From NCBI GenBank assembly GCA_965153355.1, contig OZ231126.1, forward strand, positions 2,480,001 to 2,544,000: DNA of 64,000 bases, written 5' to 3'. Source of the stretch: Flaccisagitta enflata (taxonomy: Eukaryota; Chaetognatha; Sagittoidea; Aphragmophora). Below, piece after piece: positions 12,102 to 21,760 of the stretch. The position numbers were made by a program, and so were the translations under genes. The notes under the pieces were generated by a model. It saw only the letters and a list, made by a program, of their open reading frames with translations, was not told the DNA's origin and did not search any database. How positions within the stretch are numbered: position 1 is the first letter of the stretch; each line of letters begins with the position of its first letter.

Positions 12102-12271
12102 AGTGAGTGATATTGTTCCACTTATCATACCGCATAACTTTTTAAGTTTTTAAGCAAAACATTACTTCCTCCTGCGAAATGATTTTGATGCTTTCAATTT
12201 TTGTTTATTTTTTTCGTTCGTGCATCTGAAATTGACACTCCACATTCTCACCAACAAACACCCATCAACAG

Positions 12272-12519
12272 ATATAAAAACATCACTTTCTTACTACTGG
12301 ATGTATTCTTTGGATTTTGTTCACGATTTGACTTCGTCTGCAACGCCAATTCTCTTCACTTCATTGGATGTGGATGTGTATGACCCAAGCTCCACAACGC
12401 CGAAGACGCTCAAATACTCCAATTTTGTCGTGGGTGACTCTTCCACGGATTACCAATTGGGTCCTGACTTATGCTTCAAAACCAACTTTGATGACACCTT
12501 CTCAATCAGAAGAAATGGG
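12272..12519 (+). CDS. Exon 7: fibrinogen-like module 2, core
   Basis: A 248-nt exon, phase 1 to phase 0, between CCCATCAACAG and GTAATG. It reads YYWMYSLDFVHDLTSS, matching (E)FWLGLDxIHxLT, then SLDVDVYDP and LKYSNFVVGDSSTDYQL, matching the RVDLED and YSxFxVGDExxxYxL strands. It ends FSIRRNG, equivalent to LSxHNG. Reading through the donor would give a stop after 21 more codons (12580-12582), so a truncated isoform is possible, but exon 8 continues the fold correctly. Confidence 0.85.
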
Positions 12520-12599
12520 GTAATGACACAGTTACAGAATCTAGATGCGCAGTTGAACCCCACTTGTGCGCTTTTTAACTGATCCAAGAATAAAAAATC

Positions 12600-12840
12600 T
12601 CAGGGATATCAAAGGCCTAACATAATCTATCTGTTTGGCGGATTTTCGTTATTCGCCAGTGCGATGTAAAGGAAACAGAAAAAGAAAGAAAAGGACGAAG
12701 ACCCTGTATCCCATATAGGCGGATTTTCGGATTTGCCGGGACTGTATTTGGAGGATGTTGCCGACGGATGGATACACTGACCGACAAATAAACCATCGGA
12801 CCAACAGACCAACCGACCATCACAGTAGTGTGTAGTCCAG
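12600..12840 (-). repeat. Decayed hairpin-element tail
   Basis: GGACCAACAGACCAACCGACC and GTGTAGTCCAGTCATGTGACTG near 12810-12850 resemble the GGAC core and the stem (GTCATGTGAC) of the hairpin family; the rest is unrecognised. Confidence 0.4.
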
Positions 12841-12952
12841 TCATGTGACTGAAAATTACAGTCCTTAGCCAATTTCTGGTAGGAATGAAATACCGTTTCC
12901 AGTTCCTTTCATACTTCATTTTCCAATTGACAATTGACAATAAATTCCACAG

Positions 12953-13027
12953 AAATTTAAGGACCACAAAAGTGGCAAGAATTTCAAGTGGTGGAATGTT
13001 AAAGACTCTTGTGACGCGTCACATCAG
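12953..13027 (+). CDS. Exon 8: fibrinogen-like module 2, WW block
   Basis: Acceptor AATAAATTCCACAG, donor GTACTG, exactly 25 codons, phase 0 on both sides. KFKDHKSGKNFKWWNV follows the NG of exon 7 as MKFSTxDxDN...WWYNNC does in fibrinogen domains. The downstream cysteine in DSCDA occupies the place of the conserved cysteine after the aromatic pair. Short, but convincing by position. Confidence 0.8.
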
Positions 13028-13239
13028 GTACTGTGACCAATCAACATCCAATTTTCCTTCAGTTTCTTTTTGTGTTTTCTAGTATCAGTATGCACTGTGA
13101 TCAAATTTCCCATATTTTTTGCAACTTTGCATGTATTTATAAGTAAGGATAAACGTTGATTAATTTGAAATTCCAAGTAGAAGGGGTTAAAGATTAATGA
13201 TTTCATGAAGTTTCAGCATCGTTAAGCAGGTATCAACAG

Positions 13240-13376
13240 AACAAGGCCGGATACACGGCTATCTTAGTCGCATAAGGGTGGGCAGGGGTGGCGAAAAAAA
13301 GCAAAGTGTAACGGACCGACCGACGGACAGATGGACAGAGCGGGTTGTAGAATCGCGTGAACCCGACTGAAAATAC
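13240..13376 (-). mobile_element. Hairpin element copy
   Basis: AACAAGGCCGGATACACGGC, GGGTGGGCAGGGG, GGAC run, then GTAGAATCGCGTGAACCCGACT, a decayed hairpin. Sits between exons 8 and 9. Confidence 0.65.
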
Positions 13377-13470
13377 TGTTGAAGGATGGTTAGAACTCCC
13401 GCACTCATTGTTAAACTTGAAAATTAAAATCATATTCATAAGCTTTTATTGATATGACATTATCATTAAG

Positions 13471-13581
13471 GTTCAAATTGGAAAAACGTCGGTGCCAATA
13501 TATTTCCCTACTCATACTGATGTTGGTTGGAACGATTGGGGAATTGGAACAACAAATAAAAAAAGCAAAATCATAATGAAG
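13471..13581 (+). CDS. Exon 9: fibrinogen-like module 2, C-terminal strand
   Basis: 111 nt, phase 0 both sides, acceptor ...CATTATCATTAAG and donor GTGAGA. GWNDWGIGTTNKKSKIIMK aligns with GVxWxxWKGYxYSLKxxxMKIRP, the closing strand of fibrinogen domains. The 3' end of this exon with its donor is the seed of the 72-bp tandem array immediately downstream (13582-14545). Confidence 0.8.
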
Positions 13582-14545
13582 GTGAGATACAGTTTAACCC
13601 TTTTTAGCAAATGGGGAAATGGAATCACAAAGTAAAACAAAATCATAATGAAGGTGAGATACAATTTGACCCTTTTTAGCGATTGGGGAAATGGAATAAC
13701 AAAGAATTACAAAATCATAATAACATCTTTTATTCGTCATAAGCGACAGAGCATACAACACCATACGACTAACTAGAAAAAAAAATATAATGGGAGAAAG
13801 ATTTAAGGAAAAAAAATGTAGGATTACATTAGCGTCAGCTTGTACAAGTGTCCAAGCGTTGGATTGCGCAGCGACGGGAGCTGTTGAAGGAATCTCGTAG
13901 AATTCTTCTCGAAGATTTTGGTGAGCGACGGGTATCCAAATGAGATGCGCAAGTACCGCACACTTTCCCAGCGGTTGTACGTGAAGACTCGACGTATACA
14001 ATCGTTAAGGGCGACGTTCATAGAGAGCATTTGATTGACAGAATATTGAATAACGTCAGAAGCATAAGTTAAATGGGGAACACAGGTAGCAGGTAAGGTA
14101 CACTTTAACCCTTTTTAGCGATTGGGGAAATGGAATAACAAAGAATAGCAGAATCATCATGAAGGTGAAATACAGTTTAACCCTTTTTAGCAACTGGGGA
14201 AATGGAATAACAAAGAATTACAAAATCATAATGAAGGTGAGGTACAGTTTAACCCTTCTTAGCGATTGGGGAAATGGAATAACAAAGAATAGCAAAATCA
14301 TCATGAAGGTGGAATACAGTTTAACCCTTTTTAGCGACTGGAGAAATGGAATACCAAAGAATGACAAAATCATAATGAAAGTGAGGTACAGTTTAACCCT
14401 TTTTAGCGATTGGGAAATGTAATAACAAAGAATAACAAAATCATCATGAAGGTGAAATACAGTTTAACCCTTTTTAGCAATTGGGGAGATGGAATAACAA
14501 AGTGTAACAAAATCATCATGAAGGTGAGATACAGTTTAACCCTTT
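13582..14545 (+). repeat. 72-bp tandem array seeded by exon 9 end and its donor
   Basis: Units carry GATTGGGGAAATGGAATAAC, AAAATCATAATGAAG|GTGAGATACAG and AACCCTTTTTAG. ATG positions 14159, 14231, 14303, 14375, 14446 and 14518 show a 72-bp period. The array is interrupted by the retroelement at 13722-14090. The frame is open across four units because 72 is divisible by 3. Confidence 0.9.
13722..14090 (-). mobile_element. Truncated non-LTR retrotransposon 3' end
   Basis: Inserted inside the 72-bp array. On the minus strand, a frame from 14030 reads LNDCIRRVFTYNRWESVRYL and continues to HLYKLTLM, the pattern of the C-terminal tail of CR1/L2/Jockey-like reverse transcriptase proteins (LNxxIRRIFxxxRxxSVxxLR). 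Downstream come a short 3' UTR, GAATAAAA near 13735, and a junction at AAAATCATAAT. 5' truncated, as expected for target-primed insertion. Family assignment is by pattern only. Confidence 0.5.
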
Positions 14546-14826
14546 TTGGGCAGCGGCCCCGAAGGTGTCGATGACCTATGATTTCACACATTTGGGGAAT
14601 TTTCTCCTTCTCCTCCTTCTTCTTCATCCCCCCTCCCCTCAAATCCCAGTCTCGAGGCCCAAATTCCAGTCTCGAGGCCCAAATTCCAGTCTCGACACCC
14701 AAATATTAGTCTTGAGGCCCAAATCCCAGGACTTTGGCCTTTAGGCTAGGATTTGGGCCTCAAGGCTGGGATTTGGGCCTCGAGACTGGGATTTGAGCCT
14801 CGTGACTGGAGGAGAAGGAGAAAGTA
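14546..14826. mobile_element. Foldback family, copy lacking right end, inside the array
   Basis: GGGCAGCGGCCCCGAAGG and GGGGAATTTTCTCC at the left; core of GGCCCAAATTCCAGTCTCGA units in both orientations; stops at CTGGAGGAGAAGGAG, after which array sequence resumes (AACAAAATCATCATGAAGG). Confidence 0.75.
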
Positions 14827-14944
14827 TAACAAAATCATCATGAAGGTGATTTGAAGCAGATGTAAAGGGACTTACAAATGACTTAAATGTTTCAGCTCCT
14901 TTCACACCATTAAGTGCCTTTCTCTCCCTCTCTTTGTTTGACAG

Positions 14945-15110
14945 GTTCACACCAAAGCAAGTGCCTGTACACCCCCTTCTGCTATGTCGATAGAAACCCT
15001 TTGTCCTGGTAGCATGATAAACACGCACGGATTGGCTGTTGTACAAAATGTCGATCATCGGTGCAACATGGTTATGAAGGTTCCATGCGTAGGCGGTGCT
15101 GTAAAACGTG
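14945..15110 (+). CDS. Exon 10: cysteine-bearing linker leading to module 3
   Basis: Acceptor CTCTTTGTTTGACAG, donor GTAAGA, 166 nt, phase 0 to 1. It encodes four cysteines; the segment HRCNMVMKVPCVGGAVKRG precedes VKVFDSG in exon 11 and could be the degenerate VYCDM..GGGWTVF part of module 3. It comes after a long intronic array and an inserted foldback remnant, yet the frame is open and the splice sites are strong. Confidence 0.75.
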
Positions 15111-15239
15111 GTAAGAATCGGTATCTAAGCTAGTGCTTTATATTTGTGTTACTACTCATTGAAAATTGTAGGTCCTCGATAGATGTTGATTTAGCAGTCT
15201 GTCAATGGCGGTGTGGTCATCTTTTGCATCGTCGTTGGC

Positions 15240-15254
15240 GTCATCATAGTTATC

Positions 15255-15328
<74 letters not shown>

Positions 15329-15392
15329 TGTCGTCGCCGTCGTCGTCGTTGTCGTCGTCGTCGTCGTTGTCATCATCATAATCATTGTGAGC
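15240..15392. repeat. CAT/GTC trinucleotide repeat
   Basis: (ATC)n to about 15327 then (GTC)n. Intronic. Confidence 0.9.
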
Positions 15393-15424
15393 CAACGTCA
15401 TCGTCGCCGCTACCAACCCCTTCA

Positions 15425-15682
15425 GTTATGTTTAGGTGTAAAACTGTGTGAAACTGAAACAGAGCTAAATAACCAATGCCACTGACCCTTAAATCCTTCT
15501 TTTTAATTGTGAAACTGTGTGAAACTGAAACAGAGCTAATTAACCAATACTACTGCCACTGACCCCTTAAATCCTTCTATTTTGTTTAGTTGTGAAACTG
15601 TGTGAAACTGTGTAAATCTGAAACAGAGCTAATTAGCCAACGCTGCTGTCACTGACCTCATAAATTCCTCTTTAATGTCTAG
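15425..15682 (+). repeat. ~80-bp tandem copies of the exon 11 acceptor
   Basis: Three upstream copies of GTGTGAAACTG..AGAGCTAAT.. ACTGACCCCTTAAATCCTTC, two of them with acceptor-like TTTAG|GTGTAAAAC (15435) and TTTAG|TTGTGAAAC (15589), before the real TCTAG|GTGTGAAAG. Exon 11 itself contains the same GTGTGAAA...CCCCTTAAATC. Confidence 0.75.
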
Positions 15683-15774
15683 GTGTGAAAGTCTTTGACA
15701 GTGGTAAAACTACCACCAGCCCCTTAAATCGTGATAAACTCTACGTCGGTCTCAAAGGACCTTCAACTTCTCAA
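15683..15774 (+). CDS. Exon 11: fibrinogen-like module 3, N-terminal part
   Basis: Acceptor TTTAATGTCTAG, donor GTAAAG, 92 nt, phase 1 to 0. Encodes VKVFDSGKTTTSPLNRDKLY and ends GPSTSQ. Without splicing the frame runs 15 codons further to a stop at 15820-15822, but no AATAAA follows nearby, so a terminal exon is less likely. Its acceptor region is duplicated three times just upstream (15425-15640). Confidence 0.7.
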
Positions 15775-16051
15775 GTAAAGCCTAAGCCACAAAAAGCTAC
15801 TATCCAGCTCATAAGCATATAAATATTTGGGAAGAGTCAACAACTTTGTGGAAGTACTGCTCCTAATTGAATTTAGCTACATGACCCTAATTGGTCGGAT
15901 TTGAAAGAAATAGAATCGCTCTATAGAATGGAACCAGTCTGGTAATGGCAGCTTTTTTTGTTGAGAAACAGCTACAGCATTCTTGCAAGGTTAATGCTTC
16001 TTTCTGGATGTCTGAAAACTTCAACTTCAACTTTTTTTTTCATGTAAACAC

Positions 16052-16329
16052 AAGTAGTGCACCATCCGTTCAAACTACCGCCAGGTGGTTTTCAGTTCAG
16101 TGGAACCCCGCTTCTTTGACAACGCCGTTAACGGCAGCCTGCAATTAGTGTACAACAAGCTGAGGTCCCAAATTTTTCTGGCCTTTTGTAATGCTAAATT
16201 GCCCCTAAACAACGGGCACGCATTTAGCGGTGAATCGCCATTATCGGTCAAATATTTTATGCCAAAATGACCCTAAACTCTTTGATAAAGGCAGACATAC
16301 TGAAGCCCACCAACAGAGAGAGAAAAAAA

Positions 16330-16400
<71 letters not shown>
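16052..16400. repeat. Foldback terminus, pogo-like TIR fragment and GA microsatellite
   Basis: ACCATCCGTTCAAACTACCGCCAGGTGG (16060-16087, two-part match to the 17.4-18.7 kb element ends), CAGTGGAACCCC at 16098, and (GA)n at 16330-16396. Confidence 0.6.
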
Positions 16401-16694
16401 AAATTTATGAGTTATGAGTTACCATAGCATTGCATGAAAAAACTTTTTCTTAGATACAGCATGACAAATCATAAAACTCATTGGATTTGACACAAAAGTC
16501 TGGATAAGGGTCAAGAGCGTTAGTTTGAACTGGTTTTCCCTTTACAACAACCATTTGATTGGTGCACTGTTTTTAACTCTAATTTTCCATTAAACTGTCA
16601 CTGTCAGTCTGTCCTTTTGTCTTCCCGTTTTGCTGTCATTTTTCTTTATTTCTCATAATACAATCTCAGCATCACACTTTTTAGCTTTAAGTTT

Positions 16695-17116
16695 GTTTTT
16701 AGTCGCGTGCACGCGACTCTACAACCCGCTTTGTTGGTCCGTCGGTCCGTTGGTCCGTTGGTCCGTCGGTCAGTCCGTCCGTTCGTCCGTCCGTCACACT
16801 TTACTTTTTTACTATACTTTAAGTTATTTCTAGTCATTTTAAGTCATTTTAAGTAATTCTAAGTCATTTTAAGTAATTCTAAGTCATTCTAAGTCATTCT
16901 AAGTCATTCTAAGTCATTCTAAGTCATCCTAAGTCATTCTAAGTTATTTTAAGTCACTTAAGTCAAATAGGTCAAAGTGGTCATTTCAGTCAATTTACGT
17001 CTTTTTAAGTCATTTAAAGTTGTCTTGAGTCATTTTAAGTCATCATGAGTCAATAAAAGTCATCTTAAGTTATTTATGTCTCGCACGCGACTTATAGGTG
17101 TTGGCCTTGTTCAATC
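16695..17116 (+). mobile_element. Hairpin element fused to AAGTCATTCT minisatellite
   Basis: Head GTCGCGTGCACGCGAC at 16702, GTCCGTTG run, then about 25 degenerate 10-bp AAGTCATTCT units (16820-17080), ending CGCACGCGACTTATAGGTGT and TGGCCTTGTT. The same right end opens copies at 46560 and 48545 in inverse. Confidence 0.75.
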
Positions 17117-17439
17117 AGAGGCATTGCAAAAAATCTGCTTCAATCTTATTTTTTCACAATTCAAAAATGTCACTGACAAGTTTTTTCCTCACTTTTCTTC
17201 CCTCGAGGCACATCTTCTGAACCCACTATCATGCAATTTTTAGCTTGTGTACAGATGTGGAGTATTAATTTAGTGTGCCAAATATTTGTTTGTCAATAAT
17301 ATTTTGAGCGATTTTGCATACATTTTATAATTCATCTGAATTTTTTATACCTATTCATAAAAAAAAGAAAAACATTCAATTACCAATTAAATTTGGAAGT
17401 GGTGGATGCTATGGTAAAAAAAATCAGTTAGCCAAATAG

Positions 17440-18665
17440 CATTTCATGATAACGGTGCCCCATGATAAAGGCCAAATTTGGAGGGTCTTAGTATGGTTCT
17501 TAGTATTACTTTGAATTTTCCGCTTATATTTACTCAGGATGAACTAGGATCCAGCTTCAAAGAAATCTTTCTTGTGGCGCTTTTTGAAAAAAATATAAAA
17601 TTGATAATTTTTCATCGCATGATGCACCCAGATTTTAGAGGGTTGTTAGAAAACATTTTTGGATAGCATATTTGAATTCTTGATGAAATTTCCTTGCATT
17701 TGATAGGTCGCACTATATATTTTTCAAAAGAGATCAAATTTTCAATTTTTTTTGTAACGGTGGCTTAAAAATCAAAAATTTTATTTCTTTTCAAAAATAT
17801 ATAGTGCGACCTATCAAATGAAAGGAAATTTTATCAGGAAATCAAATATGCTATTTAAAAAGATCTTCCAACAACCTTAAAAATTCTGACTTCAAAATAA
17901 GAGAAAAAACAATCAATTTTGGATTTTGTTCAAAAGGTGCCACAAGAAAGATTTTTTTGAAGCTGGATTCTTGTTCAGGAGGTCCATATTGAGTGTAAAC
18001 AAGCGGAAAATCCAGAGTAATACTGAAAACCACCTGGCGGTAGGTTGAACGAATGGTGCATGGGGCCGTTATCAAGGGGCAGGGCTGTATTACTCTGGAT
18101 TTTCCGCTTGTTTACACTCAGTATGGACCTCCTGAATAAGAATCTAGCTTCAAAAAAATCTTTCTTGTGGCGCCTTTTGAAAAAAAAACAAAATTGATTG
18201 TTTTTTATCTTATTTTGAAGTCAGAATTTTTAGGGTTGTTAGGAGATCTTTTTAGATAACATATCTGAAATCCTGATAAAATTTCCTTTCATTTGATAGG
18301 TCGCACAATATATTTTTCAATAGAAATGGAATTTTTGATTTTTAAGCCACCGTTACAAAAAGTAACGGTGGCTAAAAAATTGAAAATTTGATCTCTTTTA
18401 AAAAATATATAGTGCAACCTATCAGACGAAAGGAAATTTCATCAGGAATTCAAATATGCTATCTAAAAAGGTTTTCTAACAACCCTCTAAAATCTGGATG
18501 TAATATAGGATAGAAAATTATCAATTTTGGATTTTTTTCAAAAAGCGCCACAAGAAAGATTTCTTTGAAGCTGGATCCTAGTTCAGGAAGTCCATCCTGA
18601 GTAAATACAAGCGGAAAATTCAGAGTAATACTAAAAACCACCTGGCGGTAGTTTGGACGGATGGT
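17440..18665. mobile_element. Four-arm alternating inverted repeat (two foldbacks)
   Basis: ~300-bp arms at 17475-17760 (+), 17790-18060 (-), 18090-18345 (+), 18365-18660 (-). Shared text includes GGATTTTCCGCTTG, TTTCTTGTGGCGC and TATATAGTGCGACCTATCAAA. Ends carry CCACCTGGCGGTAG. Between exons 11 and 12. Confidence 0.8.
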
Positions 18666-18768
18666 GAGTGGGAAGATATTAGATTTTTGCATATTTTAGG
18701 CTAAAATGTTCTTTGAATCGAAAATCATCATGTCTGAGAGTAATAAGGCATTACTTTTTGTGGCTTAG

Positions 18769-18784
18769 GATATCTGGAAGTTCG
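18769..18784 (+). CDS. Exon 12: 16-nt micro-exon
   Basis: Sixteen bases (five codons DIWKF plus one base) between a pyrimidine-rich acceptor ending TGGCTTAG and a consensus donor GTAAGT. It is the only piece found that converts phase 0 of exon 11 into phase 1 of exon 13, and the joined product DIWKFGHFNDYAYEGAFW reproduces the W-x-x-Y-x-x-GFG...EFW order of fibrinogen domains. The combination of splice strength, phase and fold position makes it credible despite its size. Confidence 0.7.
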
Positions 18785-18841
18785 GTAAGTGCTTTTTCCA
18801 TTCTTTCTCAAATTCTAACGTTTCTTTCTCATGAGCTAAAT

Positions 18842-19228
18842 CCTTATTGAAAGAACAAGGCCAAGTAGGCCAATAAGGTGCGACGTGTGGATCGTCGAAC
18901 GAATGCGTTACCAACCGACCAACAGACCGACCAACGGACACAGCCAGTTATAGAGGTGCCTTGTCGCACTTAAAAAAATAACGAAACAAGGCCGGATACA
19001 CGGCTACCCCAGTCGCGTGTGGGTGGGCAGGAGCTGTATTTGAGGTCACTTTATCATTTGGGCAGGAGCAGTGAGGCCGAAGACTGCTAAAACCCCAAAA
19101 AAAAGTTGAGTGTGACGGACTGACGGACAGATGGACAAAACGACGGACCGACAGACGGACCGACAGACGGACGGATGGGCGGACCGACAAAGCGGGTTGT
19201 TGAGTCGCGTAGCACGCGACTAAAAATA
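18842..19228 (-). mobile_element. Two hairpin element copies
   Basis: First (to 18967): GGTGCCTTGTCGCAC hairpin type. Second (18981-19228): ACAAGGCCGGATACACGGCT, GGAC run, hairpin GTCGCGTAGCACGCGAC followed by TAAAAA. Confidence 0.75.
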
Positions 19229-19278
19229 ACAAACAAAAACTAAAGCCAGTCCAACTGTCCAAGTTATGGTTATTTCAG

Positions 19279-19373
19279 GGCATTTTAATGACTACGCGTA
19301 TGAAGGGGCGTTTTGGGCTGGACTGCAGTTACTTCACGAATTAAATCAAGGAGTAACAAGTATAAAATGGCAG
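19279..19373 (+). CDS. Exon 13: fibrinogen-like module 3, FWAGL block
   Basis: Acceptor GGTTATTTCAG, donor GTAGAA, 95 nt, phase 1 to 0. EGAFWAGLQLLHELNQGVTS is the counterpart of the (E)FWLGLDxIHxLT block. The frame stays open past the donor into a Gln/Thr-rich stretch, but cutting at CAG|GTAGAA gives SIKWQ-AFIQAYTIKD, which aligns with exon 7 (TSSATPILFTSLDVDVYDP). Confidence 0.8.
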
Positions 19374-19479
19374 GTAGAACTCATAGAGGGACAGCAACAA
19401 AGCCAACAACTGAAACAACAACAACTCATCAACCACAGAGGAACCTTAGGGTCAAGTTCATTGACGAATTCACCCATCT

Positions 19480-19506
19480 TTTTTTTTTTTTTTTTTTTTT
19501 TTTTTT
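19480..19506 (+). repeat. Poly-T tract
   Basis: 27 T's after exon 13. Confidence 0.95.
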
Positions 19507-19831
19507 GCGCCCTATCCTTGACAAAATCAAGTCATTGTTGAGGCTCTTTTTTATGAAAAAGAAATATCCAAGGTTTTGAGCTTCATTTTGCTTAGAAAGT
19601 CTTAAAGGCTGGTTGGTCTCATTTCCTGTCAGTACAATCGTCATGTCATGAAATTTATTCTAATGAAATTTTCTTTTATTAGAGGTTTTAAAGATTTTCT
19701 TACATATGTTCGAGCACATGCCAATGCAAATGCACACCAAACATAACCATAGACATGCAATTATGGACTTTTTATTCCTTTCATCGTGCTTAAAACTGTC
19801 TTAGGGAGCTTGAGGTCCAAGCATTTACAAC

Positions 19832-20222
19832 ATAGCCGGATACACGGCTATCCTAGTCGTGTGCGGGTGGGCCGGGGAAGTGATAGAGAAGGGGCATTTG
19901 GGCAGTAGCAGTGCAATCAAAATGCTCAAAAACGTCAAAAATTAAAGAGGAGACCGACCTTCCAACCGACAGACCGACAGACGGACTAAATGGGGTGTAG
20001 AGTCGCGTAGCACACAACTAAAAATTTAGTTAAGCAAGGCCGGATACACGGCTACCGAAGTCGCGTGCGGGTGGGCAGGGGCCATATTTGAGGTCACCAG
20101 ACCATTTGGGCAGGAGCAGTGAGGTCAAAGAAATAAAATCATAAAAGAAAGTAAAGTAAGACCGACCGACCAACCGACCGACGGACAAAGCGGGTTGTAG
20201 AGTCGCGTGCACGCGACTAAAA
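19832..20222 (-). mobile_element. Two tandem hairpin element copies
   Basis: 19832-20021 (GTCGCGTAGCACACAACTAAAAA, stem decayed) and 20034-20222 (GTCGCGTGCACGCGACTAAAAA). Both start with AAGGCCGGATACACGGCTA. The second ends 31 bp before exon 14. Confidence 0.8.
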
Positions 20223-20252
20223 ATGAATATCTTTTTTTTCTTCCTCTTCTAG

Positions 20253-20433
20253 GCTTTTATCCAGGCCTACACAATCAAAGATCCCAGAAACATAAGGGAC
20301 ATCCCAATGGAGTACAGGGTGAAGATTGGTGATAACTCAAACAATTACCAACTGGGGGTCTCTGTCAAAAAAGACAAAGGGGGATCTGAATGCCACGATC
20401 GTTTTTCAATTTTGGATGGCGTAAAATTTGACT
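20253..20433 (+). CDS. Exon 14: fibrinogen-like module 3, core
   Basis: A strong acceptor (TTTTTTTTCTTCCTCTTCTAG) and donor GTAAGC enclose 181 nt, phase 0 to 1. MEYRVKIGDNSNNYQLGVSV matches YSxFxVGDxxxxYxLxVxG and closely resembles module 2 (FVVGDSSTDYQL). RFSILDGVKFD matches LSxHNGMKFS. A weaker internal donor (GTAAAA at 20421) falls exactly where exon 7 ends, a trace of an ancestral boundary. Confidence 0.85.
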
Positions 20434-20484
20434 GTAAGCACTTCTTTCAATACCTGCTTCAATATTTCCTTCAGCTTTAAAATT

Positions 20485-20560
20485 CAAATTTCTAGTCGTG
20501 TCTCTACACCCCGCATTGTCTGTCCGTCCGCCTATTGGTCCGCCCTCAGTTCGTCGGTCC
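20485..20560 (+). repeat. Hairpin-element fragment
   Basis: TAGTCGTGTCTCTACACCCC followed by GTCCGTCCGCC; the hairpin is truncated. Confidence 0.5.
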
Positions 20561-20699
20561 ATCACATTTTACTTTGTATGGCGTTTCTCAGTCCCATTTG
20601 TGCAACTTTAGAGCGATTGAAAAGGTTACTTGGGCATTTGGGCAGGAACAGCGAGCTCAAAAAGCTCAAAAATGCCGAAAAAGAAATAGCTTTAAAAGT

Positions 20700-21290
20700 G
20701 TTTGATGGTCAGCAGTACCCGTTGCCCCTATGTCAGTGTACGTGGATGAGTAATGGTGAGAGGGGCAGCGGACCCCAAAGGGGCTGATGACCTATGCTCA
20801 GTAAGTTTGTATACGTAAGGCTGGGATTTGAGCCTTAATGCTCGGATTTAGGCCTCAAGGCCGGAGTTTGAGCCTTGAGGCTGAGATTTTAGCCTTAAGG
20901 TCGGGATTTGAGCCTCGAGGCTGTGACTTGAGCCTCAAGGCTGTGATTTGAGCCTTGAGGCTGAGGTTTGAGTCTCATGGCTGGGACTTGAGCTTTTAAG
21001 CTGGGATTTGAGCCTTGAGGCTGGAGTGTGAGCCTCAAGACTTGGATTTGAGCCTTGAGACTGGGAATTGAGCCTTGAGGCCATTATTTGGGCGTCAAGG
21101 CTAGAATTTGGCCCCAAGGCTGGGATCTGAGCCTCAAGGCTGGGATATGAGCTTCAAAGGGGGTGGACAGATAAAGAAGCAGAAGAAGAAGAGGGATGAT
21201 TTGCCTTATGTGTGACAGTAATGGTCATCTGTCGGACGGGCGGAAGGACAAATTGGGGTGTAGACTGTAGAGTCTCGTAGCACGCGACTA
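20700..21290. mobile_element. Foldback family copy and hairpin-element tail
   Basis: GATGGTCAGCAGTACCCGTT at 20705, GGGGCAGCGGACCCCAAAGG at 20762, about 17 units of GGGATTTGAGCCTCAAGGCT, then GTGTGACAGTAATGGTCATC. 21235-21291 is a hairpin tail (GTCTCGTAGCACGCGACTAAAG). Confidence 0.7.
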
Positions 21291-21321
21291 AAGAAACCAT
21301 ATATTCTTGCACATTTTCCAG

Positions 21322-21543
21322 ATACTAAAAACTGGTGGCACGATGGCACTGTTGAAGACAAATATATTGAAGACATAAATTACAGTGAAATGCCATTCGC
21401 TTGGACACAGTATTACCCAAGTATAGCTAAACCTGGAGTTCAAGATCGGCAGGAGTATTGCAGTTTGGGTTACAAAAGTCTCGTCCATACAGAAATCAGG
21501 ATATTCATGGATTCTTCCACCACAGCTTTTGTTCCCTCTGCAT
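21322..21543 (+). CDS. Exon 15: fibrinogen-like module 3, C-terminal part
   Basis: Acceptor CACATTTTCCAG, donor GTAAGA, 222 nt, phase 1 to 1. Opens TKNWWHDG (WW block) and continues to QEYCSLGYKSLVHTEIRIFM, the WKGYxYSLKxxxMKIRP closing strand. Here one exon covers what exons 8 and 9 cover in module 2, so intron positions are not conserved between modules. Ends FVPSA plus a base completed by exon 16. Confidence 0.8.
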
Positions 21544-21760
21544 GTAAGAAATTGACTTAAGAAGGTCACATTCATAAAGTGTCGTCGGGTGGGTTTAGGT
21601 GTATGATGATAAAAAAAATGTAAATGAAAAAAATCGAAGAAAAAACAGGGTTAATTTCATTGTGAATTTAGAATTTTCCAATGAAATAGCACTATGATAA
21701 ATCATCTTCAAGCTGACGTTTACGGCATTCACTGGACTAATTAGTTAAGAAGACCGATTA

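Noticed and set aside
14159-14422. 87-codon ORF across the 72-bp array
   Set aside because: Open only because the unit is 24 codons; better explained as duplicated exon end plus intron.
15775-15822. Exon 11 as the terminal exon of a shorter gene
   Set aside because: A stop exists 15 codons on, but there is a donor at 15775, no AATAAA nearby, and exons 12-15 continue the fold in phase.
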